A stretch of DNA of 64,000 bases, taken from positions 1-64,000 of the forward strand of contig NZ_FQVQ01000016.1 in assembly GCF_900129405.1 (NCBI RefSeq). Reading direction: 5' to 3'. How positions within the stretch are numbered: position 1 is the first letter of the stretch; each line of letters opens with the position of its first letter. The stretch comes from Flavobacterium fontis. Lineage in GTDB: Bacteria; Bacteroidota; Bacteroidia; Flavobacteriales; Flavobacteriaceae. A program made the position numbers and the translations under genes. Positions 7,993 to 18,377 of this stretch are shown here, piece after piece. A model generated the notes under the pieces. The model did no database searches. It was not told where the DNA came from and worked only from the letters and a program-made list of their open reading frames with translations.

Positions 7993-8450
7993 GGTTTTAT
8001 TTTTTTAAAAGGAAAGATTTCCGAGGTGGCTTTCCCATTTTGCGTGCCAAAGATAGTAGCAACCAAACTATCGGCCTTTATTTTTTTATACACAATACGA
8101 TTCGGAAAGTCGTGTTTTGAATTTTCAAATACCAACGAATCTTTTCCTATATAGGTTGAAGAAAAGGAAACCGGTTTTTCTTTATTTTGACCGCGAACCG
8201 AAACGATATAATCCCATCCTTTACTTGTTTTGACCAAATCGACATGCTCATGAAAAACAGTATCGTTTTGTACAAGTATAAAACTCTCAGCTTCGTAGAC
8301 TGTAGCATCCACTTTTTTCCAATGCTCTTGGGCATCCATGCTTGCTGTGGTATTGCGCCAAGAACCGAGGAGCCAATTCGGACCATCGGTGTCGTTTTGA
8401 CAACTCCCCAAAAAGAACATAAGGACGAGAAGAAAGGCAAGCAGCTTCAT
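7989..8450 (-). CDS. DUF6265-like lipoprotein (first of a tandem pair)
   Basis: Protein of 153 residues with a lipoprotein signal (FFLGSC, Cys at 17), then a lipocalin-like domain: LLGSWRN near the N terminus, paired strands, and [12 protein letters not shown] near residues 112-123. It is a paralogue of the gene that overlaps its 3' end. A hydrophobic-ligand-binding role is conceivable from the fold but not shown. Confidence 0.8.
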   Translation of the reverse strand: MKLLAFLLVLMFFLGSCQNDTDGPNWLLGSWRNTTASMDAQEHWKKVDATVYEAESFILVQNDTVFHEHVDLVKTSKGWDYIVSVRGQNKEKPVSFSSTYIGKDSLVFENSKHDFPNRIVYKKIKADSLVATIFGTQNGKATSEIFPFKKIKP

Positions 8451-8547
8451 GTTTTATTTTTTACAATACTACAAAAATAATCATGATTCATAGGGTAAAG
8501 TCAAACGCGCCTCATGAAATAATTGCAATTCCATTCGCAAATTATTG

Positions 8548-8555
8548 TATTTTTG
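8548..8555 (+). promoter_or_regulatory. prfA promoter
   Basis: TATTTTTG (-7) lies 22 bp after a TTG at 8523-8525 and 27 bp before the prfA ATG. This supports the start at 8582 rather than the upstream in-frame ATG at 8483. Confidence 0.55.
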
Positions 8556-8581
8556 CAGTCCAAAAAAAGGAATATTACATT

Positions 8582-9655
8582 ATGTTAGAGCGTTTGCAAT
8601 ATGTAAAACAACGGTTCGACGAGGTGTCCGATTTGATTATTCAACCGGATGTCATTGCCGATCAGAAGCGTTACGTACAATTGAATCAAGAGTATAAAAA
8701 CTTGAAAGCGTTGGTTGAAAAACGCGATGAATACGTTCGATTGACCGATAATATTGCTGAAGCCAATGAGATTCTCGCCGATGGTTCAGATGCTGAAATG
8801 GTAGAAATGGCCAAAATGCAACTCGATGAAGCCAAAGAACGTTTGCCCCAGCTGGAGGAGGAAATCAAGTTTATGTTGATTCCCAAAGATCCTGAAGATG
8901 CCAAAAATGTCATGGTTGAAATTCGCGCCGGTACAGGTGGAGATGAAGCATCGCTTTTTGCAGGCGATTTGTATCGCATGTATACGAAATTCTGTGAAAA
9001 TAAAGGTTGGCGAACTTCAGTAGTTGATTTTAACGAAGGAACCTCAGGCGGATTCAAGGAAGTTATTTTCGAAGTATCGGGAGAAGATGTGTACGGCACT
9101 TTAAAGTTTGAAGCAGGAGTTCACCGTGTACAACGGGTACCCAAAACAGAAACCCAAGGACGTGTACACACTTCTGCGGCTACCGTTATGGTTTTGCCCG
9201 AGGCCGAAGAATTTGATGTACATATCGACATGAATGATGTTCGCATCGACTTATTCTGTTCATCAGGTCCTGGAGGTCAGTCGGTAAATACCACCAAGTC
9301 GGCTGTGCGTATGACTCACATTCCCACAGGATTGGTAGCACAATGTCAAGACGAAAAATCACAACATAAAAATAAAGACAAAGCACTTTCGGTATTGCGT
9401 TCCCGTCTTTATGAAATGGAACTGGCCAAAAAGCAAGAAGAAGATGCGAAAAAGCGAAATTCTCAGGTGAGTTCGGGTGACCGTTCGGCTAAGATTCGCA
9501 CGTATAATTTCCCTCAAGGACGCGTGACCGATCACCGCATTGGAATGGATGTTTTTGATATGGATGGCGTGCTGAATGGCAATATTCAAAAGTTTATTGA
9601 CGAATTACAATTGGTCGCCAATACCGAGAAACTTAAAGAAAGCGAAGTATTTTAA
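8582..9655 (+). CDS. prfA: Peptide chain release factor 1
   Basis: Class I release factor of 357 residues that reads UAA and UAG in the ribosomal A site and triggers peptide release. The [10 protein letters not shown] segment carries the universally conserved GGQ. The stop-codon recognition tripeptide of the RF1 type is PKT in [10 protein letters not shown], whereas RF2 would have SPF. The N-terminal coiled coil ([15 protein letters not shown]) and the C-terminal [13 protein letters not shown] helix are present. An upstream 33-codon extension to 8483 would run across the promoter and is rejected. pyrF follows after a terminator hairpin. Confidence 0.97.
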   Translation: MLERLQYVKQRFDEVSDLIIQPDVIADQKRYVQLNQEYKNLKALVEKRDEYVRLTDNIAEANEILADGSDAEMVEMAKMQLDEAKERLPQLEEEIKFMLIPKDPEDAKNVMVEIRAGTGGDEASLFAGDLYRMYTKFCENKGWRTSVVDFNEGTSGGFKEVIFEVSGEDVYGTLKFEAGVHRVQRVPKTETQGRVHTSAATVMVLPEAEEFDVHIDMNDVRIDLFCSSGPGGQSVNTTKSAVRMTHIPTGLVAQCQDEKSQHKNKDKALSVLRSRLYEMELAKKQEEDAKKRNSQVSSGDRSAKIRTYNFPQGRVTDHRIGMDVFDMDGVLNGNIQKFIDELQLVANTEKLKESEVF

Positions 9656-9660
9656 CCTCA

Positions 9661-9688
9661 AGTCCAACGGTGTCGTTGGGCTTTTTTT
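9661..9688 (+). terminator. prfA terminator
   Basis: AGTCCAACG-gtgt-CGTTGGGCT followed by seven T, five bases after the prfA stop. Confidence 0.85.
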
Positions 9689-9704
9689 ATAACAAAATTT
9701 CACT

Positions 9705-10517
9705 ATGGAAACCGCGGCATTGGTAGCGCAAATACAACAAAAGAAATCGTTTTTATGCATTGGTTTGGATGTGGACCTCGATAAGATTCCACCCCATTTA
9801 CTAGAAACCGATGATCCGATTTTTGAATTCAACAAAGCGATTATTGATGCGACTCATGATTTGTGTGTTTCATACAAACCCAACACGGCCTTTTATGAAG
9901 CGTATGGGGTAAAAGGATGGATGGCTTTGGAAAAAACGATTTCCTATTTGAATACAAATTATTCCGAGCAATTTACCATAGCCGATGCCAAACGAGGGGA
10001 TATTGGCAATACTTCAGGACGCTATGCAAAAGCATTTTTGGAAGATTTGGCCTTTGATTCGGTGACCGTGGCGCCCTACATGGGGAAAGACTCGGTAGAA
10101 CCTTTTTTGGAGTTTGAAAATAAGCATACGATTCTTTTGGCACTCACATCCAATGAAGGAGCCTTTGATTTTCAAACACAACAAGTGGATGCCCAAGAGT
10201 TGTATAAAAAAGTAATTGAAACCTCAAAGAATTGGAAAAACAGTCACCACCTCATGTATGTGGTAGGGGCTACCAAGGCCGAGTATTTGCAAGATATCCG
10301 TCGCATTATCCCCGATAGTTTTCTTTTGGTTCCCGGTGTGGGAGCACAAGGCGGAAGTTTGGAAGCCGTATGGCATTATGGCAAAAACAGTCAGATCGGC
10401 TTGTTGGTCAATTCGTCGCGGGGCATTATTTATGCGTCTTCGGGAGTTGATTTTGCCGAAAAGGCCCGAGGGGAAGCCTTGAAACTACAACAGCAAATGG
10501 CTACATTGTTAGCATAA
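9705..10517 (+). CDS. pyrF: Orotidine 5'-phosphate decarboxylase
   Basis: Enzyme of 270 residues that converts OMP to UMP, the last step of de novo UMP synthesis. It belongs to the longer PyrF subgroup: [14 protein letters not shown] near the N terminus and the catalytic Lys/Asp cluster in [12 protein letters not shown]. It also has the phosphate-binding VPGVGAQGG and a C-terminal SSRGIIYAS. It lies between a terminator after prfA and its own terminator, so it is probably transcribed alone. The window also holds pyrG, the CTP synthase downstream in the same pathway, 30 kb away. Confidence 0.96.
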   Translation: METAALVAQIQQKKSFLCIGLDVDLDKIPPHLLETDDPIFEFNKAIIDATHDLCVSYKPNTAFYEAYGVKGWMALEKTISYLNTNYSEQFTIADAKRGDIGNTSGRYAKAFLEDLAFDSVTVAPYMGKDSVEPFLEFENKHTILLALTSNEGAFDFQTQQVDAQELYKKVIETSKNWKNSHHLMYVVGATKAEYLQDIRRIIPDSFLLVPGVGAQGGSLEAVWHYGKNSQIGLLVNSSRGIIYASSGVDFAEKARGEALKLQQQMATLLA

Positions 10518-10519
10518 AA

Positions 10520-10555
10520 AAAAGGCCGATTTTCAACAGAAAACCGGCTTTTTCT
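10520..10555 (+). terminator. pyrF terminator
   Basis: GGCCGATTTTC and GAAAACCGGC pair across an acaa loop and are followed by a T-rich run. Confidence 0.75.
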
Positions 10556-10688
10556 TAACTAACCTAAACCAAACAAAATAATAAATCATTATTTCAATAC
10601 AAATATCCAACTATTTTGAGTGCGGCTGTGTTAATAGATTGTTATTCTTATGTTATTGATAACTAAAAAATTAAGACAATTTTAAGGC

Positions 10689-11399
10689 TTATTTTCGGTC
10701 TTGTAAAGCAAACACTTGTTGCAATAACTTGGTGGGCCGTGCATTAAGATTGGAGCGAATATTTTGTTCTTCCAAAGCGATCATCGTAAACACACCCGTT
10801 AAGGCTTTTCGAGTGGTATAATCGGTCAAGTCGGGATTCACTTTTTTGACCAAAGGGAGTCCGTTGTATTTACTGATAATTTGATTCCAAACCTTATCTG
10901 CTCCAACTTTGGCAAACGATTGTTGAATTACGGGTTTGAATTGGGTGTAAAGCGGTTGCGTGGTTTGGGTTTCTAGAAAGGTTGTCGCTGCGCGATTGTC
11001 TCCCATAATTATTGACTTGGCATCGGCAATGCTTATATTTTTTACCGCATTCACAAAAATAGGTGTGGCTTCTTTCACCGCATCTTCAGCCGCTCGATTC
11101 AACATCAGTACGCCTTCATCGGCCAAACTACCCAGACCTACTTTTCGTAGCGCTTTATCTACCCGCTGCAATTCCTCGGGCATCATAATTTTTACTAACT
11201 CATTTTTGTAAAATCCATCCACAGCCGTAAGTTTTACAACCTGTTTGCGGATGCCGTGGTCTAACGCTTCTTTCAATCCACCAGCCAAGTCCAATTGATT
11301 ATGGCTTGATTGGTGTGAATGGGAAGCGGCTAAGGCAGGAAGCTCCAAACAAGAACTCATCATGTAAAGGGAAGTAGCCAAGTAAAGTATCGATTTCAT
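10689..11399 (-). CDS. DUF4197 domain-containing exported protein
   Basis: Protein of 236 residues with a signal peptide (hydrophobic to about residue 24). The mature region is all-helical and matches DUF4197: GGLKEALDHGIRKQV, GFYKNELVKIMMPEEL, AAEDAVKEATPIF, and TRKALTGVFTMIALEE near the C terminus. DUF4197 is widespread in Gram-negative bacteria, and the function is unknown. A minus-strand TATCTTTG at 11423-11430 supplies a good -7 box. It is convergent with pyrF and divergent from icmF. Confidence 0.88.
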   Translation of the reverse strand: MKSILYLATSLYMMSSCLELPALAASHSHQSSHNQLDLAGGLKEALDHGIRKQVVKLTAVDGFYKNELVKIMMPEELQRVDKALRKVGLGSLADEGVLMLNRAAEDAVKEATPIFVNAVKNISIADAKSIIMGDNRAATTFLETQTTQPLYTQFKPVIQQSFAKVGADKVWNQIISKYNGLPLVKKVNPDLTDYTTRKALTGVFTMIALEEQNIRSNLNARPTKLLQQVFALQDRK

Positions 11400-11422
11400 A
11401 TTTTATTTTTTTTAAATACCTT

Positions 11423-11430
11423 CAAAGATA
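11423..11430 (-). promoter_or_regulatory. -7 promoter box of the DUF4197 gene
   Basis: Minus-strand TATCTTTG matches TAnnTTTG, 24 bp before the start codon. The same octamer precedes terC, the rhomboid gene and lysA in this window. Confidence 0.55.
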
Positions 11431-11526
11431 GTGCCGTAAATGTTAACATTATTTCAATTAACAGCATAGGGTAGAAAAATTATATTATTCGTAAATTGCG
11501 CACTTAAAATCCTTTTACAATTTAAA

Positions 11527-14500
11527 ATGGAACAAGCGCAACCCTATATTCCTAAAAATAAAGTAAGAATTGTAACCGCAGCCTCTTTGTTTGATGGTCA
11601 CGATGCTTCGATCAACATTATGCGCCGAATCATCCAAGCAACGGGATGTGAGGTGATTCACCTTGGACACGACCGCAGTGTTGAAGAAGTGGTGAATACG
11701 GCCATTCAAGAAGATGCCAATGCGATTGCCATGACCTCGTATCAAGGCGGACACAATGAGTATTTCAAATACATGTACGACCTGTTGCAAGAGAAAGGAG
11801 CTGGGCATATCAAGATTTTTGGCGGCGGCGGCGGTGTAATTTTACCCGAAGAAATTGCCGAATTGCAAGCCTATGGCATCACACGTATTTATTCCCCCGA
11901 TGATGGTCGCGCTTTGGGACTTCAGGGCATGATCAACGATTTGGTACAACGGGCTGATTTTCCTGTTGGCGACGTGTTGAATGGCGAACTCAATCATTTG
12001 GAAGACAAAAATCCACGCGCTATAGCCCGAGTGATTTCTGCCGCTGAGAATTATCCAACGGTTGCCAAACCCGCTTTGGAGGCTATTTATGAGCGTAATC
12101 AAGAAGTTGCCATTCCTGTGCTTGGGATTACAGGGACCGGTGGTGCAGGGAAATCGTCGTTGGTAGACGAACTCGTGCGTCGTTTTTTGATTGACTTTCC
12201 CGAAAAAACAATCGGATTAATTTCAGTCGACCCATCTAAACGGAAAACGGGTGGCGCACTTTTGGGTGACCGTATTCGTATGAATGCAATCAATAACCCT
12301 CGCGTTTATATGCGTTCCTTAGCCACACGTCAATCGAATTTGGCTTTATCCAAATATGTCGCCGAAACCATCGAGGTGTTGAAGGCGGCGCGCTACGATT
12401 TGATTATTTTGGAAACTTCTGGAATTGGTCAAAGCGATACCGAAATTTTAGATCATTCGGATGTTTCTCTGTATGTGATGACCCCCGAATTTGGGGCGGC
12501 GACACAGTTGGAGAAAATCGATATGTTGGATTTTGCCGACTTAGTAGCTCTTAATAAATTTGACAAACGCGGAGCTTTAGACGCCATTCGCGATGTTAAA
12601 AAACAATACCAACGCAACCACAATTTATGGGATGTTGATCCTGAAACCATGCCCGTTTTTGGTACCATTGCTTCTCAGTTCAATGACCCTGGAATGAATG
12701 CGTTGTACAAATCCATCATGGATAAAATTGTGGAGAAGACAGGGGCAAATTTAAAGTCCACCTTCACGATTACCCGTGAAATGAGTGAAAAAATCTATGT
12801 AATTCCACCCAACCGTACCCGCTACCTTTCGGAAATTGCTGAAAATAATCGCAGTTATGACCAAACGGTGAGCATTCAAGTTGAAGTTGCCCAAAAATTA
12901 TATGGTATCTACAAAACGATAGAATCGGTGAGTGGTCAAGTGCCCGTGATGAACAAATCCGGACTTGAAGTAGCTAGCCCAGCGGCTGAAGATGCGCAAC
13001 AATTGGTCAATTTATTGGTCAAAGAATTTGATCGTGTAAAGATGAACTTAGATCCCTACAACTGGGAAGTTTTGTTGTCTTGGGAAGAAAAAGTTAATAA
13101 ATATAAAAATCCAGTGTACAGCTTTAAGGTGCGCGATAAGGAAATTAAAATCCAAACGCATACCGAAAGTTTGTCCCATTCCCAAATTCCCAAAGTCGCG
13201 TTGCCGAAATACCAAGCCTGGGGTGATTTGCTTCGTTGGTGTTTGCAGGAAAATGTTCCAGGTGAATTTCCGTATGCTTCAGGATTATATCCGTTCAAAC
13301 GCGAGGGCGAAGATCCAACTCGTATGTTTGCCGGTGAGGGCGGACCCGAGCGTACCAATCGTCGTTTTCACTATGTGAGTTTGGGCATGCCTGCCAAACG
13401 CTTGTCTACTGCTTTTGACTCGGTAACCTTATATGGAAACGATCCCGATCACCGTCCCGATATTTATGGGAAAATCGGAAACGCGGGCGTATCGATTTGC
13501 TGTTTGGACGATGCCAAAAAATTATATTCGGGCTTTGATTTAAGTCATCCTGCAACTTCGGTATCGATGACAATCAACGGTCCGGCGCCGATGTTATTGG
13601 GATTCTTTTTGAATGCTGCCATCGACCAAAATTGTGAAAAATACATTCGTGAAAACGGATTGGAACATTTGGTAGAAGCCCGTTTGAAAGAATTATATGA
13701 TGCCAAAGGTGTAGGTCGTCCACAATATATCTGTGCCGATGGGAAAGCCTATAATCCTTTTCATCCTGAAAAAGAGAGTACTTTACCCGAAGGAAATAAC
13801 GGTTTAGGCTTGTTGTTGTTGGGCGTTACTGGCGACCAGATTTTGGATGCTGAGGTTTATGCAACCATAAAGGCACAAACCTTATCGCAAGTTAGAGGTA
13901 CCGTTCAAGCCGATATTTTAAAAGAAGATCAAGCGCAAAATACTTGTATTTTCTCAACTGAGTTTGCTTTACGCTTAATGGGGGATGTGCAGGAATATTT
14001 TATTCATAAAAATGTACGTAACTTCTATTCGGTTTCCATTTCAGGTTATCATATCGCTGAAGCAGGAGCGAATCCCATTACGCAGTTGGCCTTTACGTTG
14101 GCCAATGGATTTACGTATGTCGAATATTACTTAAGTCGTGGGATGAATATCAACGACTTCGGTCCAAACCTGTCGTTTTTCTTCTCCAACGGTATCGATC
14201 CTGAGTATGCCGTAATTGGACGTGTAGCGCGTAAAATTTGGGCGAAAGCTTTAAAATTCAAATACGGCGCCAACGAACGCGCACAGATGTTGAAGTACCA
14301 TATTCAAACATCAGGGCGTTCACTACACGCACAGGAAATTGACTTTAACGATATTCGTACAACTTTACAAGCTTTGTATGCGATTTACGACAACTGTAAC
14401 TCGCTGCATACCAATGCGTATGATGAAGCGATTACAACCCCTACCGAAGAATCGGTTCGTCGTGCCATGGCGATTCAGTTGATTATCAATAAAGAATTGG

Positions 14501-14994
14501 GATTGGCGAAAAACGAAAATCCGATTCAAGGTTCGTTCATCATTGAAGAATTAACCGATTTGGTTGAAGAAGCGGTATTGGCCGAATTTGATCGCATTAC
14601 AGAACGTGGCGGGGTGTTGGGTGCCATGGAAACCATGTACCAACGCAGTAAAATTCAAGAAGAGAGTTTGTATTACGAAACCTTGAAACATACAGGCGAA
14701 TACCCAATTATTGGCGTAAATACGTTTTTGAGTTCAAAAGGTTCGCCCACCGTTTTACCCGCTGAGGTCATTCGTGCCACAGAAGAGGAAAAGCAAGTGC
14801 AAATTCAAACCTTGCAAAATCTTCACGGGGCACATGGTGTAAAAGTTAAAGAACTCATCGCTCAGGTGCAAGAGGCCGCTATTAACAACCGTAATATGTT
14901 TGACCAATTGATGGAAGCCACCAAGTACTGTTCCTTGGGTCAAATCACAGCCGGTTTGTTTGAAGTAGGAGGGCAGTACCGAAGAAATATGTAA
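11527..14994 (+). CDS. icmF: Fused acyl-CoA mutase with MeaB-type GTPase chaperone (IcmF)
   Basis: Protein of 1155 residues with three parts. A B12-binding domain (about 12-150) has the cobalt-ligating His25 in FDGHDAS and a GGGGG loop at ~99-103. A MeaB/ArgK-like G domain (about 195-430) has Walker [10 protein letters not shown] at 203-211 and NKFD. A TIM-barrel mutase domain runs from about 560 to the end. This order is diagnostic of IcmF, the isobutyryl-CoA mutase fused to its chaperone. It interconverts isobutyryl-CoA and n-butyryl-CoA with adenosylcobalamin, and some members prefer pivalyl- or isovaleryl-CoA. Substrate choice cannot be read from the sequence alone. A separate methylmalonyl-CoA mutase is not present in this window. 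A strong terminator follows. Confidence 0.93.
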   Translation: MEQAQPYIPKNKVRIVTAASLFDGHDASINIMRRIIQATGCEVIHLGHDRSVEEVVNTAIQEDANAIAMTSYQGGHNEYFKYMYDLLQEKGAGHIKIFGGGGGVILPEEIAELQAYGITRIYSPDDGRALGLQGMINDLVQRADFPVGDVLNGELNHLEDKNPRAIARVISAAENYPTVAKPALEAIYERNQEVAIPVLGITGTGGAGKSSLVDELVRRFLIDFPEKTIGLISVDPSKRKTGGALLGDRIRMNAINNPRVYMRSLATRQSNLALSKYVAETIEVLKAARYDLIILETSGIGQSDTEILDHSDVSLYVMTPEFGAATQLEKIDMLDFADLVALNKFDKRGALDAIRDVKKQYQRNHNLWDVDPETMPVFGTIASQFNDPGMNALYKSIMDKIVEKTGANLKSTFTITREMSEKIYVIPPNRTRYLSEIAENNRSYDQTVSIQVEVAQKLYGIYKTIESVSGQVPVMNKSGLEVASPAAEDAQQLVNLLVKEFDRVKMNLDPYNWEVLLSWEEKVNKYKNPVYSFKVRDKEIKIQTHTESLSHSQIPKVALPKYQAWGDLLRWCLQENVPGEFPYASGLYPFKREGEDPTRMFAGEGGPERTNRRFHYVSLGMPAKRLSTAFDSVTLYGNDPDHRPDIYGKIGNAGVSICCLDDAKKLYSGFDLSHPATSVSMTINGPAPMLLGFFLNAAIDQNCEKYIRENGLEHLVEARLKELYDAKGVGRPQYICADGKAYNPFHPEKESTLPEGNNGLGLLLLGVTGDQILDAEVYATIKAQTLSQVRGTVQADILKEDQAQNTCIFSTEFALRLMGDVQEYFIHKNVRNFYSVSISGYHIAEAGANPITQLAFTLANGFTYVEYYLSRGMNINDFGPNLSFFFSNGIDPEYAVIGRVARKIWAKALKFKYGANERAQMLKYHIQTSGRSLHAQEIDFNDIRTTLQALYAIYDNCNSLHTNAYDEAITTPTEESVRRAMAIQLIINKELGLAKNENPIQGSFIIEELTDLVEEAVLAEFDRITERGGVLGAMETMYQRSKIQEESLYYETLKHTGEYPIIGVNTFLSSKGSPTVLPAEVIRATEEEKQVQIQTLQNLHGAHGVKVKELIAQVQEAAINNRNMFDQLMEATKYCSLGQITAGLFEVGGQYRRNM

Positions 14995-15012
14995 AACAGC
15001 TGTTAAATACGT

Positions 15013-15046
15013 ACAGACAGGTAAATTGCCTGTCTGTTTTTTTATA
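15013..15046 (+). terminator. icmF terminator
   Basis: ACAGACAGG-taaattg-CCTGTCTGT followed by seven T. Confidence 0.88.
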
Positions 15047-15057
15047 ATTTTACATCT

Positions 15058-15576
15058 ATGCAAAAGGATTTACACCAAGAAGTAGCGCACTATCTTTCCA
15101 AAAATTACACCTACACCAATACGATTCGGTTTTTGGTGCGGGATGGTTTTACCGAAGAGGAAGTACGCACCGCTATTAAAGCGTATTTGAAGGAGAATCG
15201 CCCGATGGGGATGGATGTCCTTGCTTTTGCTTTTTTGGTTATACATACTGCAATGATTGTCCCTTTGTATGCCTATTTTATCCTTCCACAAGAATCATTT
15301 GCAGTTAAATTGACCATATTACCCTTAATGGTTGTAATCGGCATCATTGCTCGTTATGCGAAAGATGAACAACCGTGGGCCATGCGTTTGATGACTCTAA
15401 TTGCTGTTCCTGCTACAATTTATATTTTTTACCTAGGCATTACCTATTTTATGTTTTTAGAGTCCAAAGGGCAATCTGCTGGACATTATACAATTATCGC
15501 TGGACTATTACTCTATGCGCTATTTGCTTACAGTGCCTTTCGCGGGGTAAAAGTTTTTTTCGATAAACGAAAATAA
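15058..15576 (+). CDS. Small multi-pass membrane protein of unknown function
   Basis: Protein of 172 residues that I do not recognise. The first ~48 residues are soluble and helical (LHQEVAHYLSKNYTY, GFTEEEVRTAIKAYLKE), resembling a small winged or UBA-like helical domain. Four hydrophobic helices follow at about 52-73, 79-98, 107-129 and 139-162, and the protein ends in a basic FFDKRK tail. The stop overlaps the ATG of the GyrI-like gene (TAATG), so the two are coupled. Nothing in it points to a specific activity. Confidence 0.75.
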   Translation: MQKDLHQEVAHYLSKNYTYTNTIRFLVRDGFTEEEVRTAIKAYLKENRPMGMDVLAFAFLVIHTAMIVPLYAYFILPQESFAVKLTILPLMVVIGIIARYAKDEQPWAMRLMTLIAVPATIYIFYLGITYFMFLESKGQSAGHYTIIAGLLLYALFAYSAFRGVKVFFDKRK

Positions 15577-16043
15577 TGCAGCCTCAGATCATACAATTGC
15601 CCGAAAAGAAATTGGTTGGCATTGCTCGTACCATGTCTTTTTTGGATTATCAGGTGAGCGAACTTTGGCAATCGTTTATGCCAAGGCGTCATGAAATTCA
15701 GAATGTAAAAAGCAATCAGTTGTTTAACATTCAGGTCAATCCTCCCGGTTACTCGTTTGATCCCGAGACTGCATTTGAAAAATGGGCGGCTTTAGAAGTA
15801 GATGCCTATACAACTATTCCGGATGGTATGCAGAAATTAATCATTCCCGCGGGGCGTTATGCTGTATTTACCTATCGAGGTGACGGTTCAAATGCGTCAG
15901 ATTTTTTTCGTTCAATTTTTACCCAATGGCTCCCTGAAGCGCAATTGCAATGGGAAAACCGACCCCAGTTTGAAGTCTTAAGTGAGAAATATCAAAAAAA
16001 CTCCCCCGATTCGGAGGAGCTTATTTTTATCCCTGTGCTTTAA
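15576..16043 (+). CDS. GyrI-like / effector-binding domain protein
   Basis: Stand-alone domain of 155 residues of the GyrI-like (AraC effector-binding, SOUL-like) type: an N-terminal QPQIIQLPEKKLVGIART strand, a central segment with WAALEVDAYTTIPDGMQKLIIPAGRYAVFTYRG, and a C-terminal strand with FEVLSEKY and EELIFIPVL. These domains bind small hydrophobic or cationic ligands. Without a DNA-binding partner the protein may be a ligand binder or hydrolase. It is coupled to the membrane protein upstream by a 1-bp overlap. Only 6 bp separate its stop from the converging end of the interrupted GreA/GreB gene. Confidence 0.85.
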   Translation: MQPQIIQLPEKKLVGIARTMSFLDYQVSELWQSFMPRRHEIQNVKSNQLFNIQVNPPGYSFDPETAFEKWAALEVDAYTTIPDGMQKLIIPAGRYAVFTYRGDGSNASDFFRSIFTQWLPEAQLQWENRPQFEVLSEKYQKNSPDSEELIFIPVL

Positions 16044-16049
16044 TTCATA

Positions 16050-16493
16050 CTAGGATATAGCTAAAATTTTATGTCTTTTAGCTCCTAATTCAATCGTATC
16101 TCCTGCTTTTTTACCCCGCATCTCTGCATAAGCAGGGGCTTTTTCACTCAACGTAATCACCGTTTTATCTTCTCATTTAAATGAGGGGATAGAAATGCCC
16201 ACATAGATGTAATACGTTTCTGTTTCAATCAAGGCTCCGGGTAAAATGATAGCGTACGCGTTACTATCGTGTTCCATCATAAAGTTTTCCATTTCTTTAG
16301 CTTGTCGCAACAGTTGTTCATACCGCAATTGCATCTCCGCAGCCTCCGATTGTCGTGCATAATCTTCCGGATCTAAGGTGTCGTCGTCATCCAAATCGGT
16401 TGCTAACTTGTAGCGTTTTACAGAATTTTCAATTTGCTGAATATACGCATGTAATTCAGCGGCAATTTCTAAAACTAAAAGGGTCTTGTTCAT
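16050..16493 (-). pseudogene. GreA/GreB-family transcription elongation factor with an in-frame TGA
   Basis: Reading from the ATG at 16493, 106 codons give a coiled-coil N domain with an acidic tip (DLDDDDTLDPEDY, about 33-45) and the start of a C domain (PGALIETETYYIYVGISIPSFK). A TGA stands at 16175-16173. The same frame then continues for 40 more codons to a TAG at 16050: EDKTVITLSEKAPAYAEMRG and KKAGDTIELG...KILAIS. This is the expected FKBP-like C-terminal half, with the conserved GKKxGD turn. The gene is therefore full length (147 codons) apart from one nonsense codon, most simply a TGG or CGA change. The stop lies in a perfect 14-bp palindrome, CTCATTTAAATGAG (16172-16185). It could be a young pseudogene, a sequencing error, or a TGA read through. 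Confidence 0.8.
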
Positions 16494-16632
16494 GTGTTAT
16501 ACCAATTTATTACTAGTATAAAGGTATCTCCATTCCTTAACTTTCGATATGATATTTATCAGATGGATTTAATTTAATTTCTCTTATATTCAATTAGTTA
16601 TGCTTTTTTTTGGAGGATTGTTTTGGGATTAG

Positions 16633-16640
16633 TATATTTG
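16633..16640 (+). promoter_or_regulatory. Promoter of the T9SS/PKD protein gene
   Basis: TATATTTG (-7) is preceded 20 bp upstream by TTTG in a T-run (about 16609-16612). The ATG is 18 bp downstream, giving a very short leader. Confidence 0.55.
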
Positions 16641-16657
16641 GGCAAATTTTAAACAAA

Positions 16658-18229
16658 ATGCGAATCATTACGTTACTTTTATGCAGCATGACGGCTGTTT
16701 TTTATGGTCAAGCGACCTACACGTCGGCGAATTTCGCTTCGGTGGGCGATTCTTTTTATATTACAACGCCCGAACCGTCTGCGTTACAATTGGATTACAC
16801 GGTGACAGGTGCAGGAATAGCATGGGATTACAGTGCTTTGGTTCCTCAAACGCAAGAACTCATTGCTTGGAGTAATCCCAACGATAGTGGGTATAAAACC
16901 GTGTGGTGTTTTTTAAACGGATTCTTTTTTAATTGCAATTCGCAGTTTAATGCCAATTTTAACTTGGCTAATACGGCTACCGATGGTCTCGTTTTACAAG
17001 GATTTGGTTTGACCAATGTTGTTAATCATTTGAATAAAACGAATGCCGCCCTTCAAAATAAAATGATTGGCGCGCAAGTTACCCTTAATGGAACAACAGT
17101 CCCCTTTGTAGTATCTTACACAGACCCCGATGATTTGTATCAGTTCCCCATGAATTTCGGCGATACAGCCACACAGCCTTTTGCCATTAATGCCAATCTT
17201 TCTTCATTTGGTTTTCCGGTGCAAATTCAATCCACGGGACAGCGCACCAATTTGGTAGAAGGGTGGGGTACTTTGGTTACACCTTTTGGCTCTTTTGCCA
17301 ATGTGTTGAAATTGAAAAGTACTTTGGTGCAAACAACCACAATCACTGTCGATGGGACTCCACAAACGACCACCACCACAACTGTTTCGTACCAATGGTT
17401 TGATCCTGCTCACAAGATTCCTGTTTTGGAGGCTAGTGGAAATTTGGTCAACAACCAATGGGTTCCCACCACCGTTCGTTTTATGGATATCCAACGTTGT
17501 CTAACGCCACAAGCGGCATTTGCGTATGTACCGGTGCAACCCGATTTTAATCCAACAAACAATGGCGTTACAGTGAACTTTGTGAATTTGAGTTCAAATT
17601 ACATGGCATCCAGCTGGGATTTTGGGGACAATACTCCTTTAAGTACGCTCGAAAACCCATCGCATACGTTTGTTTGTCCCGGGTTGCAAGAGGTAACGCT
17701 TACAGTTACCAATACTTTTTGCGAACCCGATCAAGTGAACACCTTTACCATTCCGGTTTTTGTTTCTGATTCGCAAAATGCCTTTACAACCTCCGTGACG
17801 GTAACCGACACTCAATTGTCAGCCGATCGCACTCTGACGGGTACAACCTACCAATGGTTGGATTGTGACAATAACAATGCCCCGATACCCAATGCTACGG
17901 GGCAAGTATTTACCCCTACAGCCGATGGGAATTACGCCGTACAGCTTTCTACCAACGGTTGTGTCGCGGTATCCGATTGTTATCCTTTTGCAGCCTTAGG
18001 AAATACAGGATTTACGCAAGGCAATTCACGACTTGTTCCGAATCCAACCACCGGAGTATTCTCCATTACCGGAGCGGCCTCAGCGCAAATTCAAAAAATT
18101 GTGGTTTGGGATCTCCTCGGAAAGCCCGTAGCCAATTCCACTGATATTTCGCATTTGGCTGCTGGATGGTATATGGTACAATGGGAAACTGATGAAGGTG
18201 TTTTTCATCAAAAGATAATTAAGCAATAA
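16658..18229 (+). CDS. T9SS type A sorting domain protein with PKD domain
   Basis: Secreted protein of 523 residues. The signal peptide is MRIITLLLCSMTAVFYGQ. The long N-terminal region, about 18-270, resembles nothing I can name. A PKD domain (about 280-365) carries SSWDFGDNTP and NPSHTF. A type IX sorting domain (about 455-523) begins with LVPNPTTGVFSI and ends in KIIKQ. T9SS cargo crosses the outer membrane and is usually released or anchored on the surface. I start at 16658 because the upstream ATG at 16610 would precede the promoter box and disrupt the signal peptide. No catalytic motif is seen; a surface or adhesive role is a guess. Confidence 0.88.
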   Translation: MRIITLLLCSMTAVFYGQATYTSANFASVGDSFYITTPEPSALQLDYTVTGAGIAWDYSALVPQTQELIAWSNPNDSGYKTVWCFLNGFFFNCNSQFNANFNLANTATDGLVLQGFGLTNVVNHLNKTNAALQNKMIGAQVTLNGTTVPFVVSYTDPDDLYQFPMNFGDTATQPFAINANLSSFGFPVQIQSTGQRTNLVEGWGTLVTPFGSFANVLKLKSTLVQTTTITVDGTPQTTTTTTVSYQWFDPAHKIPVLEASGNLVNNQWVPTTVRFMDIQRCLTPQAAFAYVPVQPDFNPTNNGVTVNFVNLSSNYMASSWDFGDNTPLSTLENPSHTFVCPGLQEVTLTVTNTFCEPDQVNTFTIPVFVSDSQNAFTTSVTVTDTQLSADRTLTGTTYQWLDCDNNNAPIPNATGQVFTPTADGNYAVQLSTNGCVAVSDCYPFAALGNTGFTQGNSRLVPNPTTGVFSITGAASAQIQKIVVWDLLGKPVANSTDISHLAAGWYMVQWETDEGVFHQKIIKQ

Positions 18230-18234
18230 GAAAG

Positions 18235-18259
18235 AAGCTCCCGTTGTTGGAGCTTTTTT
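18235..18259 (+). terminator. Terminator after the T9SS/PKD gene
   Basis: AAGCTCC-cgttgtt-GGAGCTT followed by a T-run, five bases after the stop. Confidence 0.82.
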
Positions 18260-18377
18260 ATTGTAATATGCTGTCAATAAGACAACTACTTAATTGGGAT
18301 ACAGCAGGGGTAATTTTTGGCACGACTATTGAATAGGTATAAATACGTTTGAAGTATAATCTTAAAACACGACTCCT

